The position numbers and the translations under genes are program-made. Positions 41,194-50,440 of a stretch of DNA of 64,000 bases are shown here, piece after piece. Each line of letters begins with the position of its first letter. Position 1 is the stretch's first letter. Source of the DNA: Conexibacter sp. CPCC 206217 (GTDB lineage: Bacteria > Actinomycetota > Thermoleophilia > Solirubrobacterales > Solirubrobacteraceae). The stretch lies in the NCBI RefSeq assembly GCF_030646165.1, contig NZ_JAUTDO010000003.1:62001-126000 (forward strand), written 5' to 3'. A model generated the notes under the pieces. It was not told where the DNA came from, did not search any database, and saw nothing but the letters and a program-made list of their open reading frames with translations.

Positions 41194-42249
41194 ATGACCG
41201 AACCTGAACGACTGCTCGACGTCGAGAACCTGCGCGTGTCCTTCCGCTCTGAGGAGGGCCTCGTGCAGGCCGTCGACGACGTCTCCTTTCACGTCGACCG
41301 CGGCGAGGTGCTCGCGATCGTCGGCGAGTCCGGCTCCGGCAAGACCGTCACCGGGATGTCGCTGATGGGGCTGACGCGCTCGGCGAACTCGAGATTCGAG
41401 GGCACCGCGACGCTCGACGGCAAGGAGCTGATCGGCGCCTCCGACCACGACCTGCGCGAGATCCGCGGCAGCAAGATGGCGATGATCTTCCAGGACCCGA
41501 TGACGGCGCTGAACCCGGTCCAGCGGATCGGCGCGCAGATCGTCGAGCAGATCCGCGCGCACGACGACGTCACGAAGGCGCAGGCGCTCGACCGCGCGGT
41601 GCAGCTGATGGAGCGCGTCGGCGTGCCGCGCGCGAAGGAGCGGCTGCGCTCCTACCCGCACGAGTTCTCCGGCGGCATGCGCCAGCGTGTGATGATCGCG
41701 ATGGCGCTGTCGTGCTCGCCCGAGCTGCTGATCGCCGACGAGCCGACGACGGCGCTCGACGTCACGATTCAGGCGCAGATCCTGGTGGAGCTGGACCAGT
41801 TGCGGCGCGAGACGAACGCCGGCGTGATCCTCGTGACGCACGACCTCGGCGTCGTCGCCGACATCGCCGACCGCGTCGCCGTCATGTACGGCGGGCGGAT
41901 CGTCGAGCAGGGAACGCTCGACGAGCTGTTCTACGACCCGCAGCACCCGTACACGTGGGGCCTGCTCGGCTCGATCACGCGGATCGACCGCGACCGTCCC
42001 GGCCGCCTGCCGGCGATCGCGGGCCTGCCGCCGTCGCTGCTGAACCCGCCGCAGGGCTGCCACTTCCGCCCGCGCTGCCCGCACGAGTTCGACAAGTGCA
42101 CGGAGGTGCCCGGGCTGGACGTGCGCGATGCGACGAAGCCCGGCCACTGCGACCGCTGCTGGCTGTCGACGGAGGACAAGCGGCGGCTGCGCGAGATCTC
42201 GCCCGGCGAGATCGGGCTGGCCGGCAAGCCGGGGACGGTGGCGGCGTGA
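41194..42249 (+). CDS. ABC transporter ATPase (DppD/OppD type)
   Basis: 351-residue ATPase: Walker A GESGSGKT, signature [16 protein letters not shown], Walker [16 protein letters not shown]-loop THDLGVVAD. The C-terminal oligopeptide domain has Cys residues in [15 protein letters not shown] and HCDRCW, where DppD relatives bind an Fe-S cluster. The GTG of the next gene overlaps its stop. Confidence 0.93.
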   Translation: MTEPERLLDVENLRVSFRSEEGLVQAVDDVSFHVDRGEVLAIVGESGSGKTVTGMSLMGLTRSANSRFEGTATLDGKELIGASDHDLREIRGSKMAMIFQDPMTALNPVQRIGAQIVEQIRAHDDVTKAQALDRAVQLMERVGVPRAKERLRSYPHEFSGGMRQRVMIAMALSCSPELLIADEPTTALDVTIQAQILVELDQLRRETNAGVILVTHDLGVVADIADRVAVMYGGRIVEQGTLDELFYDPQHPYTWGLLGSITRIDRDRPGRLPAIAGLPPSLLNPPQGCHFRPRCPHEFDKCTEVPGLDVRDATKPGHCDRCWLSTEDKRRLREISPGEIGLAGKPGTVAA

Positions 42250-43442
42250 GCGCGGAATCGCTCGGGCAGAGCCCTCGGATTCCGGGCGAGAACTCGCCTG
42301 GGGCTCCTTCTCGCAGCGCGCAGCAGGACTCGAGCGCTCGCCCGTTGCTCGAAGTCGACCACCTGCAGCTCTACTTCCCGATCAAGCGCGGCGTGATCGT
42401 CGACCGCACGATCGGCCACGTGCACGCCGTCGACGACGTCTCGCTGACGCTGGACGAAGGGGAGACGCTCGGGATCGTCGGCGAATCCGGCTGCGGCAAG
42501 ACGACGCTGTCGCGCTCGATCGTGCGGCTGGTGGAGCCGACCGCCGGCTCGATCAAGTTCCGTGGCAGAGACATCACGAAGGCCGGGCGGCGCGAGCTGC
42601 AGCCGGTCCGCAGGGAGATGCAGATGGTCTTCCAGGACCCGCAGGCGTCGCTGAACCCGCGCAAGCGCGTCGGGCAGATCGTCGGCGCACCGCTGGAGCT
42701 GCACGGCGTCGGGCGGCGCGAGACGGAGAGAAAGGTGCGCGAGCTGCTGGCGCGCGTCGGGCTCAACCCCGAGCACGTCAACCGCTTCCCGCACGAGTTC
42801 TCCGGCGGCCAGCGCCAGCGGATCGGGATCGCGCGGGCGCTCGCGGTCGAGCCGAAGCTGATGATGCTGGACGAGCCGGTCTCGGCGCTCGACGTCTCGA
42901 TCCAGGCGCAGGTGATCAACCTGCTCGACGACCTGCAGGACGAGTTCGGGCTGTCGTACGTGTTCGTCGCGCACGACCTGTCCGTCGTGCGTCACGTCTC
43001 CGATCGGATCGCGGTTATGTACCTCGGCAAGATCGTCGAGTCCTCGCCGTCGGAGGAGCTGTACACGAAGCCGGTCCACCCCTACACCGTCGGGCTGCTC
43101 GGCGCGATCCCGATTCCCGATCCGAGGCAGAACCGCGCGCGCCGCCGGCTCGTCGTGAGCGGCGAGCCGCCGAACCCGATCGACCCGCCCAGCGGCTGCC
43201 GCTTCCGCACGCGCTGCCCGCGCGCGAGCGACGTCTGCGCCCAGGTCGAGCCGCAGCTGACCGAGTACGCCAACGGCCACGTCGCCGCCTGCCACCACCC
43301 GCTGAACGTGACGGCGGCGGAGATCGCGAGCGCCAGACGCAGCCCGCTGAGCCCGCTCGGCGCGGGCGAGACGCTGCCCGACGTGGTCGCCGGCACGGAC
43401 GCGGCGGCAGCGGCGGTCGGGGATCGCAACCTGGGGGCGTAG
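42246..43442 (+). CDS. ABC transporter ATPase (DppF/OppF type)
   Basis: 398-residue ATPase with Walker A GESGCGKTT, signature EFSGGQRQRIGIARAL, Walker B MMLDEPVSALDVS and H-loop AHDLSVVRH. The C-terminal CRFRTRCPRASDVC segment is of the OppF type. GTG 42246 overlaps the DppD stop by 4 nt. About 30 extra residues at each end are low-complexity. It completes the importer. Confidence 0.93.
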   Translation: MSAESLGQSPRIPGENSPGAPSRSAQQDSSARPLLEVDHLQLYFPIKRGVIVDRTIGHVHAVDDVSLTLDEGETLGIVGESGCGKTTLSRSIVRLVEPTAGSIKFRGRDITKAGRRELQPVRREMQMVFQDPQASLNPRKRVGQIVGAPLELHGVGRRETERKVRELLARVGLNPEHVNRFPHEFSGGQRQRIGIARALAVEPKLMMLDEPVSALDVSIQAQVINLLDDLQDEFGLSYVFVAHDLSVVRHVSDRIAVMYLGKIVESSPSEELYTKPVHPYTVGLLGAIPIPDPRQNRARRRLVVSGEPPNPIDPPSGCRFRTRCPRASDVCAQVEPQLTEYANGHVAACHHPLNVTAAEIASARRSPLSPLGAGETLPDVVAGTDAAAAAVGDRNLGA

Positions 43443-43451
43443 GGGCTCGAA

Positions 43452-43492
43452 CACGCTCGCGCGGGCGCGCCGCCAGACTGAACGCGAGCGTG
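43452..43492 (+). terminator. Hairpin after the ABC operon
   Basis: Perfect arms CACGCTCGCG / CGCGAGCGTG with a 21-nt GC-rich loop, 9 nt after the DppF stop codon. Confidence 0.5.
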
Positions 43493-43645
43493 CAGCTCGC
43501 AAACCGTCTGCGCGGAGCGCTACCTTCGGGGTCGCGGTGGTTTTGCACCGTAGTGAGCCTGCCATGTTCGATCGCCGGTGGGCTCGGAAAGGGTGCGGGG
43601 AGTCCCTCGCACCAGTGTCGTAAAGCAATGAAGGAGGCCGCCTCA
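43493..43645 (+). promoter_or_regulatory. Leader of the first glycoside hydrolase gene
   Basis: Contains GCGCTACCTTCGG (43517-43529), which recurs at 45071-45083 before the second paralogue; TACCTT fits a TANNNT -10 box. A hairpin GGTGCG...CGCACC (43592-43613) and the ribosome site AAGGAGG (43631-43637) follow. Confidence 0.4.
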
Positions 43646-45061
43646 GTGCGCCAACGGATCTTGCTCGTCGCAATGACGGGTCTCGCCCTGCTCGTGCCAG
43701 CCGTCACGGCGAGCGCGAACAGCAAGCAGTTCACGACCGTCGAAGCGCCAGGCGAGTTGCTCGACGGCTCACCTGGGCAGGCGCTCGACGAGATCGACGA
43801 CCTCGGCGCGGACGCGATCCGCATCCAGCTCAGCTGGGCCGGTCTCGCGCCCAACTCCAGCGCCACCCGCGCGCCGAGTTTCAACGCGACCGACCCGAAC
43901 GCCTACAGCGGCTGGGAGCGCTACGACGCCGCCGTCGACGGCGCGCGCGAGCGCGGCCTGAAGGTCCAGATCACGATCGGCGGCGCGGCGCCCCGCTGGG
44001 CGACGCCCAAGCACGACGGCCTCACCAGACCGGACCCGACCGCGTTCGGCAAGTTCGCGACTGCCGTCGGCCGCCACTTCGGCTCCAAGGTCTCGTGGTG
44101 GTCGATCTGGAACGAGCCGAACCTCGGCAAGTTCCTCAAGCCGATCGCGAGCAACCAGAGCGCGACCGTCTACCGCAATCTCTACCTGAAGGCCTACTCC
44201 GGCCTCAGAAGCGCGGGCGTGCGCGCGCCGATCCTCGTCGGCGAGCTGGCGCCGATCGGCAACTCGATCCGCGACGTCGGCACGATCCGGCCGCTGCAGT
44301 TCCTGCGCAGCATGCTGTGCCTCGACAAGAACTACAGAAGAGCCAAGGGCACGCGCTGCGCCAAGCTGCCGACGCAGGGCCTCGCAATCCACCCGTACTC
44401 GACCAAGGCCGGCCCGTTCCTGACCCCGCCGGTCGACAACCTCACGATCGGCGTCCTGCCGCGCGCCACCGAGGCGCTCGACAAGGCCGCCCGTGCCGGC
44501 GCGATCGCCGCCCGCACGCCGCTCTACGTGACCGAGTTCGGCGTCCAGAGCTATCCCGACAAGCGCACCGGGGTCCCGCTCGACGTGCAGTCGGACTACC
44601 GTTCGATCGCCGAGTACATCGCGTACTCCAACAGCCGCGTGAAGTCGTTCTCGCAGTACCTGCTGCGCGATGACGACGACGACACCGGCGGCAATCGCTA
44701 CGGCGCGTTCGAGTCGGGCCTGTTCCTGTTCAAGGGCCGCAAGCCGAAGCCGTCGCTGTACAGCTTCCGCCTGCCGCTCGTCGTGATCGCGAACAGAGGC
44801 TCGACCACGAGAGCCACGCTGTGGGGCCTCGTGCGTCCCGGCAAGCAGGCGCGTCGCGGTGGTTCGGTCACGCTCGAGTACGCCGACGGCAGCGGCGCCT
44901 GGAAGCGGATCGGCAGCCAGCGCTACAGCTCCAGCGGCTATTTCAAGCGCGCGGTGGCGACCAAGAAGGGCCGCAAGTTCCGCGTTCTCTGGACCGCGCC
45001 TGACGGCACGAAGTACACCGGTCCCAGAACCGTCGCGCGCGCCGCCGCGCCGACGGCCTGA
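43646..45061 (+). CDS. Secreted clan GH-A glycoside hydrolase (paralogue 1)
   Basis: 471-residue exported enzyme. Signal peptide VRQRILLVAMTGLALLVPAV...ASA (to about residue 25), a TIM-barrel with IRIQLSWAGLAP, acid/base Glu in WSIWNEPNLG, nucleophile Glu in LYVTEFGVQS, and a beta-rich C-terminal part (about 370-465). The double Glu layout is that of GH5/GH39-like enzymes acting on plant or microbial glycans. GTG 43646 is chosen because AAGGAGG is 8 nt upstream; the second paralogue has the same arrangement. Several Arg codons are AGA. Confidence 0.8.
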   Translation: MRQRILLVAMTGLALLVPAVTASANSKQFTTVEAPGELLDGSPGQALDEIDDLGADAIRIQLSWAGLAPNSSATRAPSFNATDPNAYSGWERYDAAVDGARERGLKVQITIGGAAPRWATPKHDGLTRPDPTAFGKFATAVGRHFGSKVSWWSIWNEPNLGKFLKPIASNQSATVYRNLYLKAYSGLRSAGVRAPILVGELAPIGNSIRDVGTIRPLQFLRSMLCLDKNYRRAKGTRCAKLPTQGLAIHPYSTKAGPFLTPPVDNLTIGVLPRATEALDKAARAGAIAARTPLYVTEFGVQSYPDKRTGVPLDVQSDYRSIAEYIAYSNSRVKSFSQYLLRDDDDDTGGNRYGAFESGLFLFKGRKPKPSLYSFRLPLVVIANRGSTTRATLWGLVRPGKQARRGGSVTLEYADGSGAWKRIGSQRYSSSGYFKRAVATKKGRKFRVLWTAPDGTKYTGPRTVARAAAPTA

Positions 45062-45109
45062 CCGCCCTCTGCGCTACCTTCGGCCGCCTGGCACGTTGAA
45101 AGGCCAGAA

Positions 45110-45145
45110 AGAGCCCGCGTGACGTCACCGACGTGCGCGGGCTCT
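45110..45145 (+). terminator. Hairpin between the two glycoside hydrolase genes
   Basis: Perfect arms AGAGCCCGCG / CGCGGGCTCT with an inner TGACGTCA palindrome. It can end the first gene or act in the leader of the second, since a possible -10 (TACCTT, 45076-45081) lies upstream. Confidence 0.5.
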
Positions 45146-45174
45146 GCCCCATCCCGATGAAGGAGGACGCCTTC

Positions 45175-46599
45175 GTGCGCCAACGGATCCTGCTGGTCGT
45201 CGTCGCTTTTCTCGCCGTGCTCGTGCCGGCGGTCGCCGCGAACGCGAACAGCTCGCAGTTCACGACCGTCGAGGCTCCCAGCGAGCTGACGACCGTCGGC
45301 GTCTCGCCCGACGCGGCGCTCGACGAGATCAAGGCGCTCGGCGCCGACGGGATCCGCATCCAGCTCGGCTGGCGCGGCCTCGCGCCGGACTCCGGCTCGC
45401 GCACGAAGCCGACGTTCAACGCGACCGATCCGAACGCCTACGGCGGCTGGGAGAAGTACGACGCCGCGATCGACGGCGCGCGCGAGCGCGGCCTGCTCGT
45501 GCACGTGACGATCACCGGCGCCGCGCCGACGTGGGCGAGCGCGACGAAGGACCCGGAGGGCCTCACACGGCCCGACGCGGCCGAGTTCGGCAAGTTCGCG
45601 ACGGCGGTCGGCCGTCGCTACGGCAGCAAGGTCGCGCTCTGGTCGATCTGGAACGAGCCGAACCTCGGCAAGCTGCTGAAGCCGATCTACGACGGCTCCA
45701 GCAACAGACTCGCGAGCCCGCTGACCTACCGCGACCTCTACCTCAGAGGCTATGCCGGCCTCAGAGCCGCGGGCGTGCGCAAGCCGATCCTCGTCGGCGA
45801 GCTGGCGCCGCAGAGAAACTCCTCGCGCACGTTCGGCACGGTCGCGCCGGTCGACTTCCTGCGCGGGATGCTGTGCCTCGACAAGAACTACAAGAAGGTC
45901 AAGGTCGGCGGCAAGACCTGCTCGAAGCTGCCGACGCAGGGCTTCGCGATGCACCCGTACTCGACGAAGGCCGGGCCGTTCCTGAGACCGGCCGACCCGG
46001 GCAACGTCGTGATCGCCGTGCTCGATCGCCTCACGACCGCGCTCGACAAGTCGGCGAGCGCCGGCGCGATCGCGTCGCGGCTGCCGATCTACATGACCGA
46101 GTTCGGTGTCCAGAGCTACCCGGACAAGCTCGTCGGCGTGCCGCTCGACAAGCAGTCGGACTTCCGCTCGATCGCCGAGCGGATCGCCTACCTGAACCCG
46201 CGCGTGAAGTCGTTCTCGCAGTACCTGCTGACCGACGACGCCAACCCGAGCGGCCGCGCCTACGGCGCCTTCGAGTCGGGCCTGTACCTGAACGTCGGCA
46301 GAAAGGTGAAGCCGGCGTACGCGGGCTTCCGCCTGCCGCTCGTCGTCGTGCCCGGCAGAAGCGCGAGCACCGCGACGCTGTGGGGCCTCGTGCGCCCGGC
46401 GAAGCAGGCCGGCTCGATCACGCTGCAGTACAGAGACGGCGGCGCGTGGAGAAGACTCGGCAGCCAGCGCTTCGGCTCGACCGGCTACTGGACGCGCGCG
46501 GTGACGACGTCGTCGAAGCGCTCCTGGCGCGTGACGTGGGTCGCGCCGGACGGCGACACCTACGTCGGCCCGGCGACGAGAGCGCACACGAAGCCGTAG
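45175..46599 (+). CDS. Secreted clan GH-A glycoside hydrolase (paralogue 2)
   Basis: 474-residue exported paralogue of the preceding protein, similar along its full length: signal peptide (VRQRILLVVVAFLAVL, to about residue 25), WSIWNEPNLGKLLKPI, IYMTEFGVQSYPDK and SFSQYLLTDD are nearly shared. Acid/base and nucleophile Glu are kept, so both copies should be active. GTG 45175 with AAGGAGG upstream. By hand count 11 of 37 Arg codons are AGA. The pair probably arose by tandem duplication. Confidence 0.8.
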   Translation: MRQRILLVVVAFLAVLVPAVAANANSSQFTTVEAPSELTTVGVSPDAALDEIKALGADGIRIQLGWRGLAPDSGSRTKPTFNATDPNAYGGWEKYDAAIDGARERGLLVHVTITGAAPTWASATKDPEGLTRPDAAEFGKFATAVGRRYGSKVALWSIWNEPNLGKLLKPIYDGSSNRLASPLTYRDLYLRGYAGLRAAGVRKPILVGELAPQRNSSRTFGTVAPVDFLRGMLCLDKNYKKVKVGGKTCSKLPTQGFAMHPYSTKAGPFLRPADPGNVVIAVLDRLTTALDKSASAGAIASRLPIYMTEFGVQSYPDKLVGVPLDKQSDFRSIAERIAYLNPRVKSFSQYLLTDDANPSGRAYGAFESGLYLNVGRKVKPAYAGFRLPLVVVPGRSASTATLWGLVRPAKQAGSITLQYRDGGAWRRLGSQRFGSTGYWTRAVTTSSKRSWRVTWVAPDGDTYVGPATRAHTKP

Positions 46600-46609
46600 C
46601 GTTCGCGGG

Positions 46610-47005
46610 GTGAGCGGCCCCGCTTCGGATGTGACACAGCCATCGCCGCGCGGGCGGACCCTGCGCCTCGCGGCGATCGGCACCGCCGGCGGCCTCTTCA
46701 GCGGCCTCTTCGGCGTCGGCGGCGGCACCGTGATGGTGCCGCTGCTGCTGCTCTGGATGGGCTACGAGGCGCGCTCGGCGGCGGCGACCTCGCTCGGCGC
46801 GATCGTGCTGATCGCGGGCTTCGCCGCCGCGACGCAGGGCCTCTACGGCAACGTCGACGTGCTGTCCGGCGTGCTCGTCGGAGTTCCCGCGATCGGCGGC
46901 GTCCTGATCGGCACGTGGCTGCAGCAGAAGCTCCCCAGCGACACGATCGCGTTCGCGTTCGCCGGGCTGCTGGTGGTGGCGGCGGTGAATCTGGTGCTGC
47001 GGTGA
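46610..47005 (+). CDS. Half-size TauE/SafE membrane protein (first of a pair)
   Basis: 131 residues with about four helices. GGLFSGLFGVGGGTVMVPLLLLW is the glycine-rich motif that starts each half of TauE/SafE anion exporters, and AAATSLGAIVLIAGFAAA follows. Usual family members have about 250 residues with two such halves, so this is one half. GTG start at 46610. It probably pairs with the product of 47094. Confidence 0.8.
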   Translation: MSGPASDVTQPSPRGRTLRLAAIGTAGGLFSGLFGVGGGTVMVPLLLLWMGYEARSAAATSLGAIVLIAGFAAATQGLYGNVDVLSGVLVGVPAIGGVLIGTWLQQKLPSDTIAFAFAGLLVVAAVNLVLR

Positions 47006-47013
47006 GAGAGCGC

Positions 47014-47094
47014 ATGACCCCGCTGCGCGCCGCGCTCGCGGAGGCGGCTGCGGCTGCGGCCGTCGTGGCGCCGCCCGCCCGGGAGGCGCGCTGA
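47014..47094 (+). CDS. Possible 26-residue linker peptide
   Basis: Tiny frame ATG 47014 to TGA 47092-47094 between the two TauE halves; product MTPLRAALAEAAAAAAVV and nine more residues. The stop overlaps the next ATG (TGATG), so it could couple translation. No family recognised. Confidence 0.2.
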   Translation: MTPLRAALAEAAAAAAVVAPPAREAR

Positions 47095-47498
47095 TGGACG
47101 GCGACCTGCTGCTGGCGGGCTTCATCGGCATCTTCGCCGGGATCGCCTCCGGGCTGCTGGGCGTCGGCGGCGGGATCCTGTTCGTGCCGGCGCTGACGCT
47201 CGTGCTCGGGCTCGGCACGGTCGAGGCGGAGTCGACCTCGCTGCTGGCGATCGTGCCCGTCGCGCTCGTCGGCAGCTGGCGCCAGCGCCGCTACGGCAAC
47301 CTCGTCGTGCGCGACGCCGGCGTGATCGGCGCGCTCTCGATCGCCGGCGCGGTGGCGGGCGTGGCGCTCGCCAACGTCCTGCCCGAGGTCGTGCTGAGAA
47401 TCGGCTTCGCGCTGCTGATGCTCAACCTCGCCCGCCAGTTGGTCATGCGCGGCCTGAGAGACCGCCGCGCGCGGCTGGCGGCCGCGCCGCACGCGTAG
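47094..47498 (+). CDS. Half-size TauE/SafE membrane protein (second of a pair)
   Basis: 134 residues with about four helices, beginning GFIGIFAGIASGLLGVGGGILFVPAL, again the repeat motif of TauE/SafE proteins; TSLLAIVPVALVGSWRQRR matches the second motif. It resembles the 46610 product, so a heterodimer could rebuild the normal two-half transporter for sulfite, sulfoacetate or similar anions. ATG 47094. Confidence 0.8.
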   Translation: MDGDLLLAGFIGIFAGIASGLLGVGGGILFVPALTLVLGLGTVEAESTSLLAIVPVALVGSWRQRRYGNLVVRDAGVIGALSIAGAVAGVALANVLPEVVLRIGFALLMLNLARQLVMRGLRDRRARLAAAPHA

Positions 47499-47541
47499 GA
47501 CCGCGGGATTGCCACCGCTCTGCAGCAGCAATCCTGCGGTC
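47495..47541. terminator. Bidirectional terminator between TauE and ppc
   Basis: Arms AGGACCGC / GCGGTCCT, extended by GGATTGC / GCAATCC, with a 15-nt loop. Convergent genes end on both sides. Confidence 0.65.
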
Positions 47542-47561
47542 CTCCTCCGCGACGCCGCCGC

Positions 47562-50438
47562 TCAGCCGGTGTTGCGCATGCCGGCGGCGATGCCGGCGAC
47601 CGTGTGGAGCAGCGGGGTGTGGGCGTCGGCGTCGTCGGCGCGAGCGCGACGCAGCAGGTCGACCTGGACGTGCGAGAGCGGGTCGATCCACGGGTTGCGG
47701 TGCGTCAGGCGCGTCAGCAGCGCGGGCGTGTCGCCCAGCAGCGTCTCGTTGCCGGTGATCTCCAGCACGCGCGCGACGAGCCGCTCGTGCTCCTCGCGGA
47801 TCGGCGTCCAGAGCTGCTTGGCGCCTCTGTCGGTCACCAGCTCGAAGTAGCGCTCGGCGACACCGAGGTCGCTCTTGAAGAGCGACATCTCCAGCATCGA
47901 GATGACCATTCTGAAGAACGGCCAGCTCTCGCGCATCTCCCGCTGCAGCGCCAGATCGCCGGTCGTCAGCGCGGTGCCGGCGCCGTACCAGGCCGGCAGC
48001 AGCAGGCGGTTCTGCATCCACGCGAAGACCCACGGGATCGCGCGCAGCTCGCGCAGCTTGCGTCCGCCGCGCGAGGCCGGCCGCGAGCCGATGTTCAGCT
48101 CCGCCAGCTCGTCCAGCGGCGAGGCCTGGTGCAGCAGCGCGTCGAAGCGCTCGTCGTCGTAGATCAGCGCGCGGTAGGTCGTGCGCGAGCTGTCGGCGAG
48201 CCGCTGCGCCTCGTCGCGGTAGTGCGTGGGCGGCTGGGCCGGCGGCGCCAGCGTCGCCAGCACGACGCCGGACAGCGTCTGCTCCAGCGCGCGCTGCGCC
48301 AGCTCCGGATGCGCATAGCGCTGCGAGATCACCTCGCCCTGCTCGGTGATGCGGATGCGGCCGCGGATCGAGCCGGGCGGCTGCGCGACGATCGCGCGGT
48401 GGCTCGGGCCGCCGCCGCGCGAGGTCGAGCCGCCGCGGCCGTGGAAGAAGCGCAGCTTCACCCTGTGCTCGTCGGCGGCCGCCATCAGCCGCTCCTGCGC
48501 CGCGTACAGCTCCCACTGCGCGGAGATGAAGCCGCCGTCCTTGGCCGAGTCGGAGTAGCCGAGCATGATCTCCTGGCGGCGCTCGCAGCCGTTCAGGTGC
48601 GAGGCGTAGCCGGGGTCGACGTAGAGCGCGTTCATCGTCGCCGTGGCGCGCGTGAGGTCGTCGACGGTCTCGAACAGCGGCACGATCGGCAGCGCCGGCA
48701 GGCCGTCGCGCCCGACGCCGGCGCGGCGCAGCAGGTACAGCGTCGCGAGCACGTCGGAGGGCTGCTCCGCCATCGAGATGATCACGCTGCCGAGCGCGCG
48801 CGGCCCGTGCAGCCGCACGCCGTCGGCGATCGCCGAGAAGGCGGCGAGCGTGGCGGTGACCGATTCGGGCAGCTCGGCGCTGTCGGCGCCGGTCGCCGGC
48901 GCAGCGGCCCCGCCGGCATCGGCCGAGGCAGCACGCCCGCCGGCGCCAGCCGACGCCGCCTGAGCCCGACCCCGCTCGTTGCCGTCGCTGGTGCCTGAGG
49001 CGCCCCTGCCTGAGGCGCCCCTGCCGGCTCTCGCCGACGCGCCGCGAGCCCGACCCCGCTCGTTGCCGCCGTTCGCGCCGGCAGCGTTCGCGCCGGCCGC
49101 ATCGAGCCCCAGAATCGCCTCGGCCAGCAGCGCCTGTCTGGTCGCTTCGTCGGCGTCCCCGTAGCCGGGCACGAGCACGGCGACGGCGGCCTGCAGCGGC
49201 CCGGCGTTCTGGCGCACGTCGAGCGCGGCGAGGTGGAAGCCGAACGTCCGCACCTGCACCAGCAGGCGCGCGATCGCGCCGCCGGCGACGCGCGCGGAGG
49301 AGAGGCTGTCGCGCACCAGTTCGAGGTCGGCGGCCAGCTCCGAGGGGTCGCTGTAGCCGCCCGCCTCGCGCCGGCGCGTGCGCTGCAGGCGGGTGCCGAT
49401 CAGGCCGAGCTTGCGCCGAAACGGCTCGTTCGGGTTGCGTCGGCGGCTGCCGACGTTCGGCAGCTCCGCCTCGTCGTGCTCGATCGAGGAGCGCAGCGAG
49501 GGGGAGAGGAATATGTGGTCGTCGGCCTGCGAGAACTCGCGCGCGAGGTTGTCGACGCGGCGGTGCAGCAGGCGCAGCGCGGTCGTGCGGTGCAGGTGCA
49601 GCGTGCGCGCGACCGACTCCGGGCCGACCTCCGGGTTGCCGTCCATGTCGCCGCCGGCCCATGAGCCGAAGCGCAGCGCGGGCTGCGCGGGCGGCCACGG
49701 CAGGTCGAAGTTGCGCGACAGCTCGGCCGCCAGCAGCGGGACCGCGTCGAACAGGGTCGCCTCGAAGAAGAACAGCGCGCGGCGGACCTCGTCCTCCACG
49801 AGCGGCCGCATTCTGCGCACCTCGTCGGTCTGCCACCAGGTCGTGAGGACCTCGCGCAGTTCGTCCTCGAGCGTGCGGCGGCGGGTCGCGCCGACGCGCG
49901 GGTCGTCGAGCTTCTCCATGATCCGCCAGACCGACTGCTGGTGGTCGAAGACGGAGCGGCGCGTCGCCTCGGTCGGATGGGCGGTCATCACGAGCCGCAC
50001 GTCGAGCTCCTGCAGCGCCTCCGCCACGCGTGAGCGCGGCACCTGCGTGACGGCGCCCCGCGTCGCGGCGAGCGACTCGCGCTGCGGCACGCTCGTGTCG
50101 GAGTCGTACTCGCGGCGGCGGCGCAGGCGCTCCAGCTCCTCCGCGATGTTCGCCAGCTGCAGTTGCATCGAGCAGGCGCGCACGTACGGCGCCAGGCGGG
50201 CGGCCGGCTGGCCGCGCAGGAAGGTCAGCAGCTGCTCGCCCTGCGCATGGTCCCCGTCGCGCAGCGCGGCGGCGCTGTCGCGCAGCCAGAACAGGCGTTC
50301 GCGGAAGGCGCGGCCGTTCTGCTCCTCGAGCACGTCGCCGAGCAGGCGCTCGAGCAGGATGGTGTCGCGATCCAGTGCGTCTGCGGCGGCGCCGCGGGGG
50401 CTCGCGGCTGCGGGAGTGGAGGTGGAGGGAGCGGACAT
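47562..50438 (-). CDS. ppc: Phosphoenolpyruvate carboxylase
   Basis: Forms oxaloacetate from PEP and bicarbonate to refill the TCA cycle. 958 residues. Catalytic marks: VMTAHPTEATRRS (His), GGDMDGNPEVG, MLGYSDSAKDGGF, FFHGRGGSTSRGGGPSHRAI and the end AGMRNTG. ATG 50438 begins MSAPSTSTPAAASPRG; an open frame of 729 further codons upstream is an antisense artefact of the chemoreceptor gene. Unusual is a low-complexity insert of about 75 residues (Ala/Gly/Arg/Asn/Ser) before the ELPESVTATLAAF segment. Confidence 0.95.
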   Translation of the reverse strand: MSAPSTSTPAAASPRGAAADALDRDTILLERLLGDVLEEQNGRAFRERLFWLRDSAAALRDGDHAQGEQLLTFLRGQPAARLAPYVRACSMQLQLANIAEELERLRRRREYDSDTSVPQRESLAATRGAVTQVPRSRVAEALQELDVRLVMTAHPTEATRRSVFDHQQSVWRIMEKLDDPRVGATRRRTLEDELREVLTTWWQTDEVRRMRPLVEDEVRRALFFFEATLFDAVPLLAAELSRNFDLPWPPAQPALRFGSWAGGDMDGNPEVGPESVARTLHLHRTTALRLLHRRVDNLAREFSQADDHIFLSPSLRSSIEHDEAELPNVGSRRRNPNEPFRRKLGLIGTRLQRTRRREAGGYSDPSELAADLELVRDSLSSARVAGGAIARLLVQVRTFGFHLAALDVRQNAGPLQAAVAVLVPGYGDADEATRQALLAEAILGLDAAGANAAGANGGNERGRARGASARAGRGASGRGASGTSDGNERGRAQAASAGAGGRAASADAGGAAAPATGADSAELPESVTATLAAFSAIADGVRLHGPRALGSVIISMAEQPSDVLATLYLLRRAGVGRDGLPALPIVPLFETVDDLTRATATMNALYVDPGYASHLNGCERRQEIMLGYSDSAKDGGFISAQWELYAAQERLMAAADEHRVKLRFFHGRGGSTSRGGGPSHRAIVAQPPGSIRGRIRITEQGEVISQRYAHPELAQRALEQTLSGVVLATLAPPAQPPTHYRDEAQRLADSSRTTYRALIYDDERFDALLHQASPLDELAELNIGSRPASRGGRKLRELRAIPWVFAWMQNRLLLPAWYGAGTALTTGDLALQREMRESWPFFRMVISMLEMSLFKSDLGVAERYFELVTDRGAKQLWTPIREEHERLVARVLEITGNETLLGDTPALLTRLTHRNPWIDPLSHVQVDLLRRARADDADAHTPLLHTVAGIAAGMRNTG
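48962..49098. repeat. Direct repeats in the ppc insert
   Basis: A 23-bp direct repeat occurs at 48962-48984 and 49046-49068 (containing GACCCCGCTCGTTGCC). Between them TGAGGCGCCCCTGCC is tandemly doubled (48996-49010, 49011-49025), and after them GTTCGCGCCGG occurs twice. All encode the low-complexity insert of PEP carboxylase. Confidence 0.85.
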
Positions 50439-50440
50439 CT

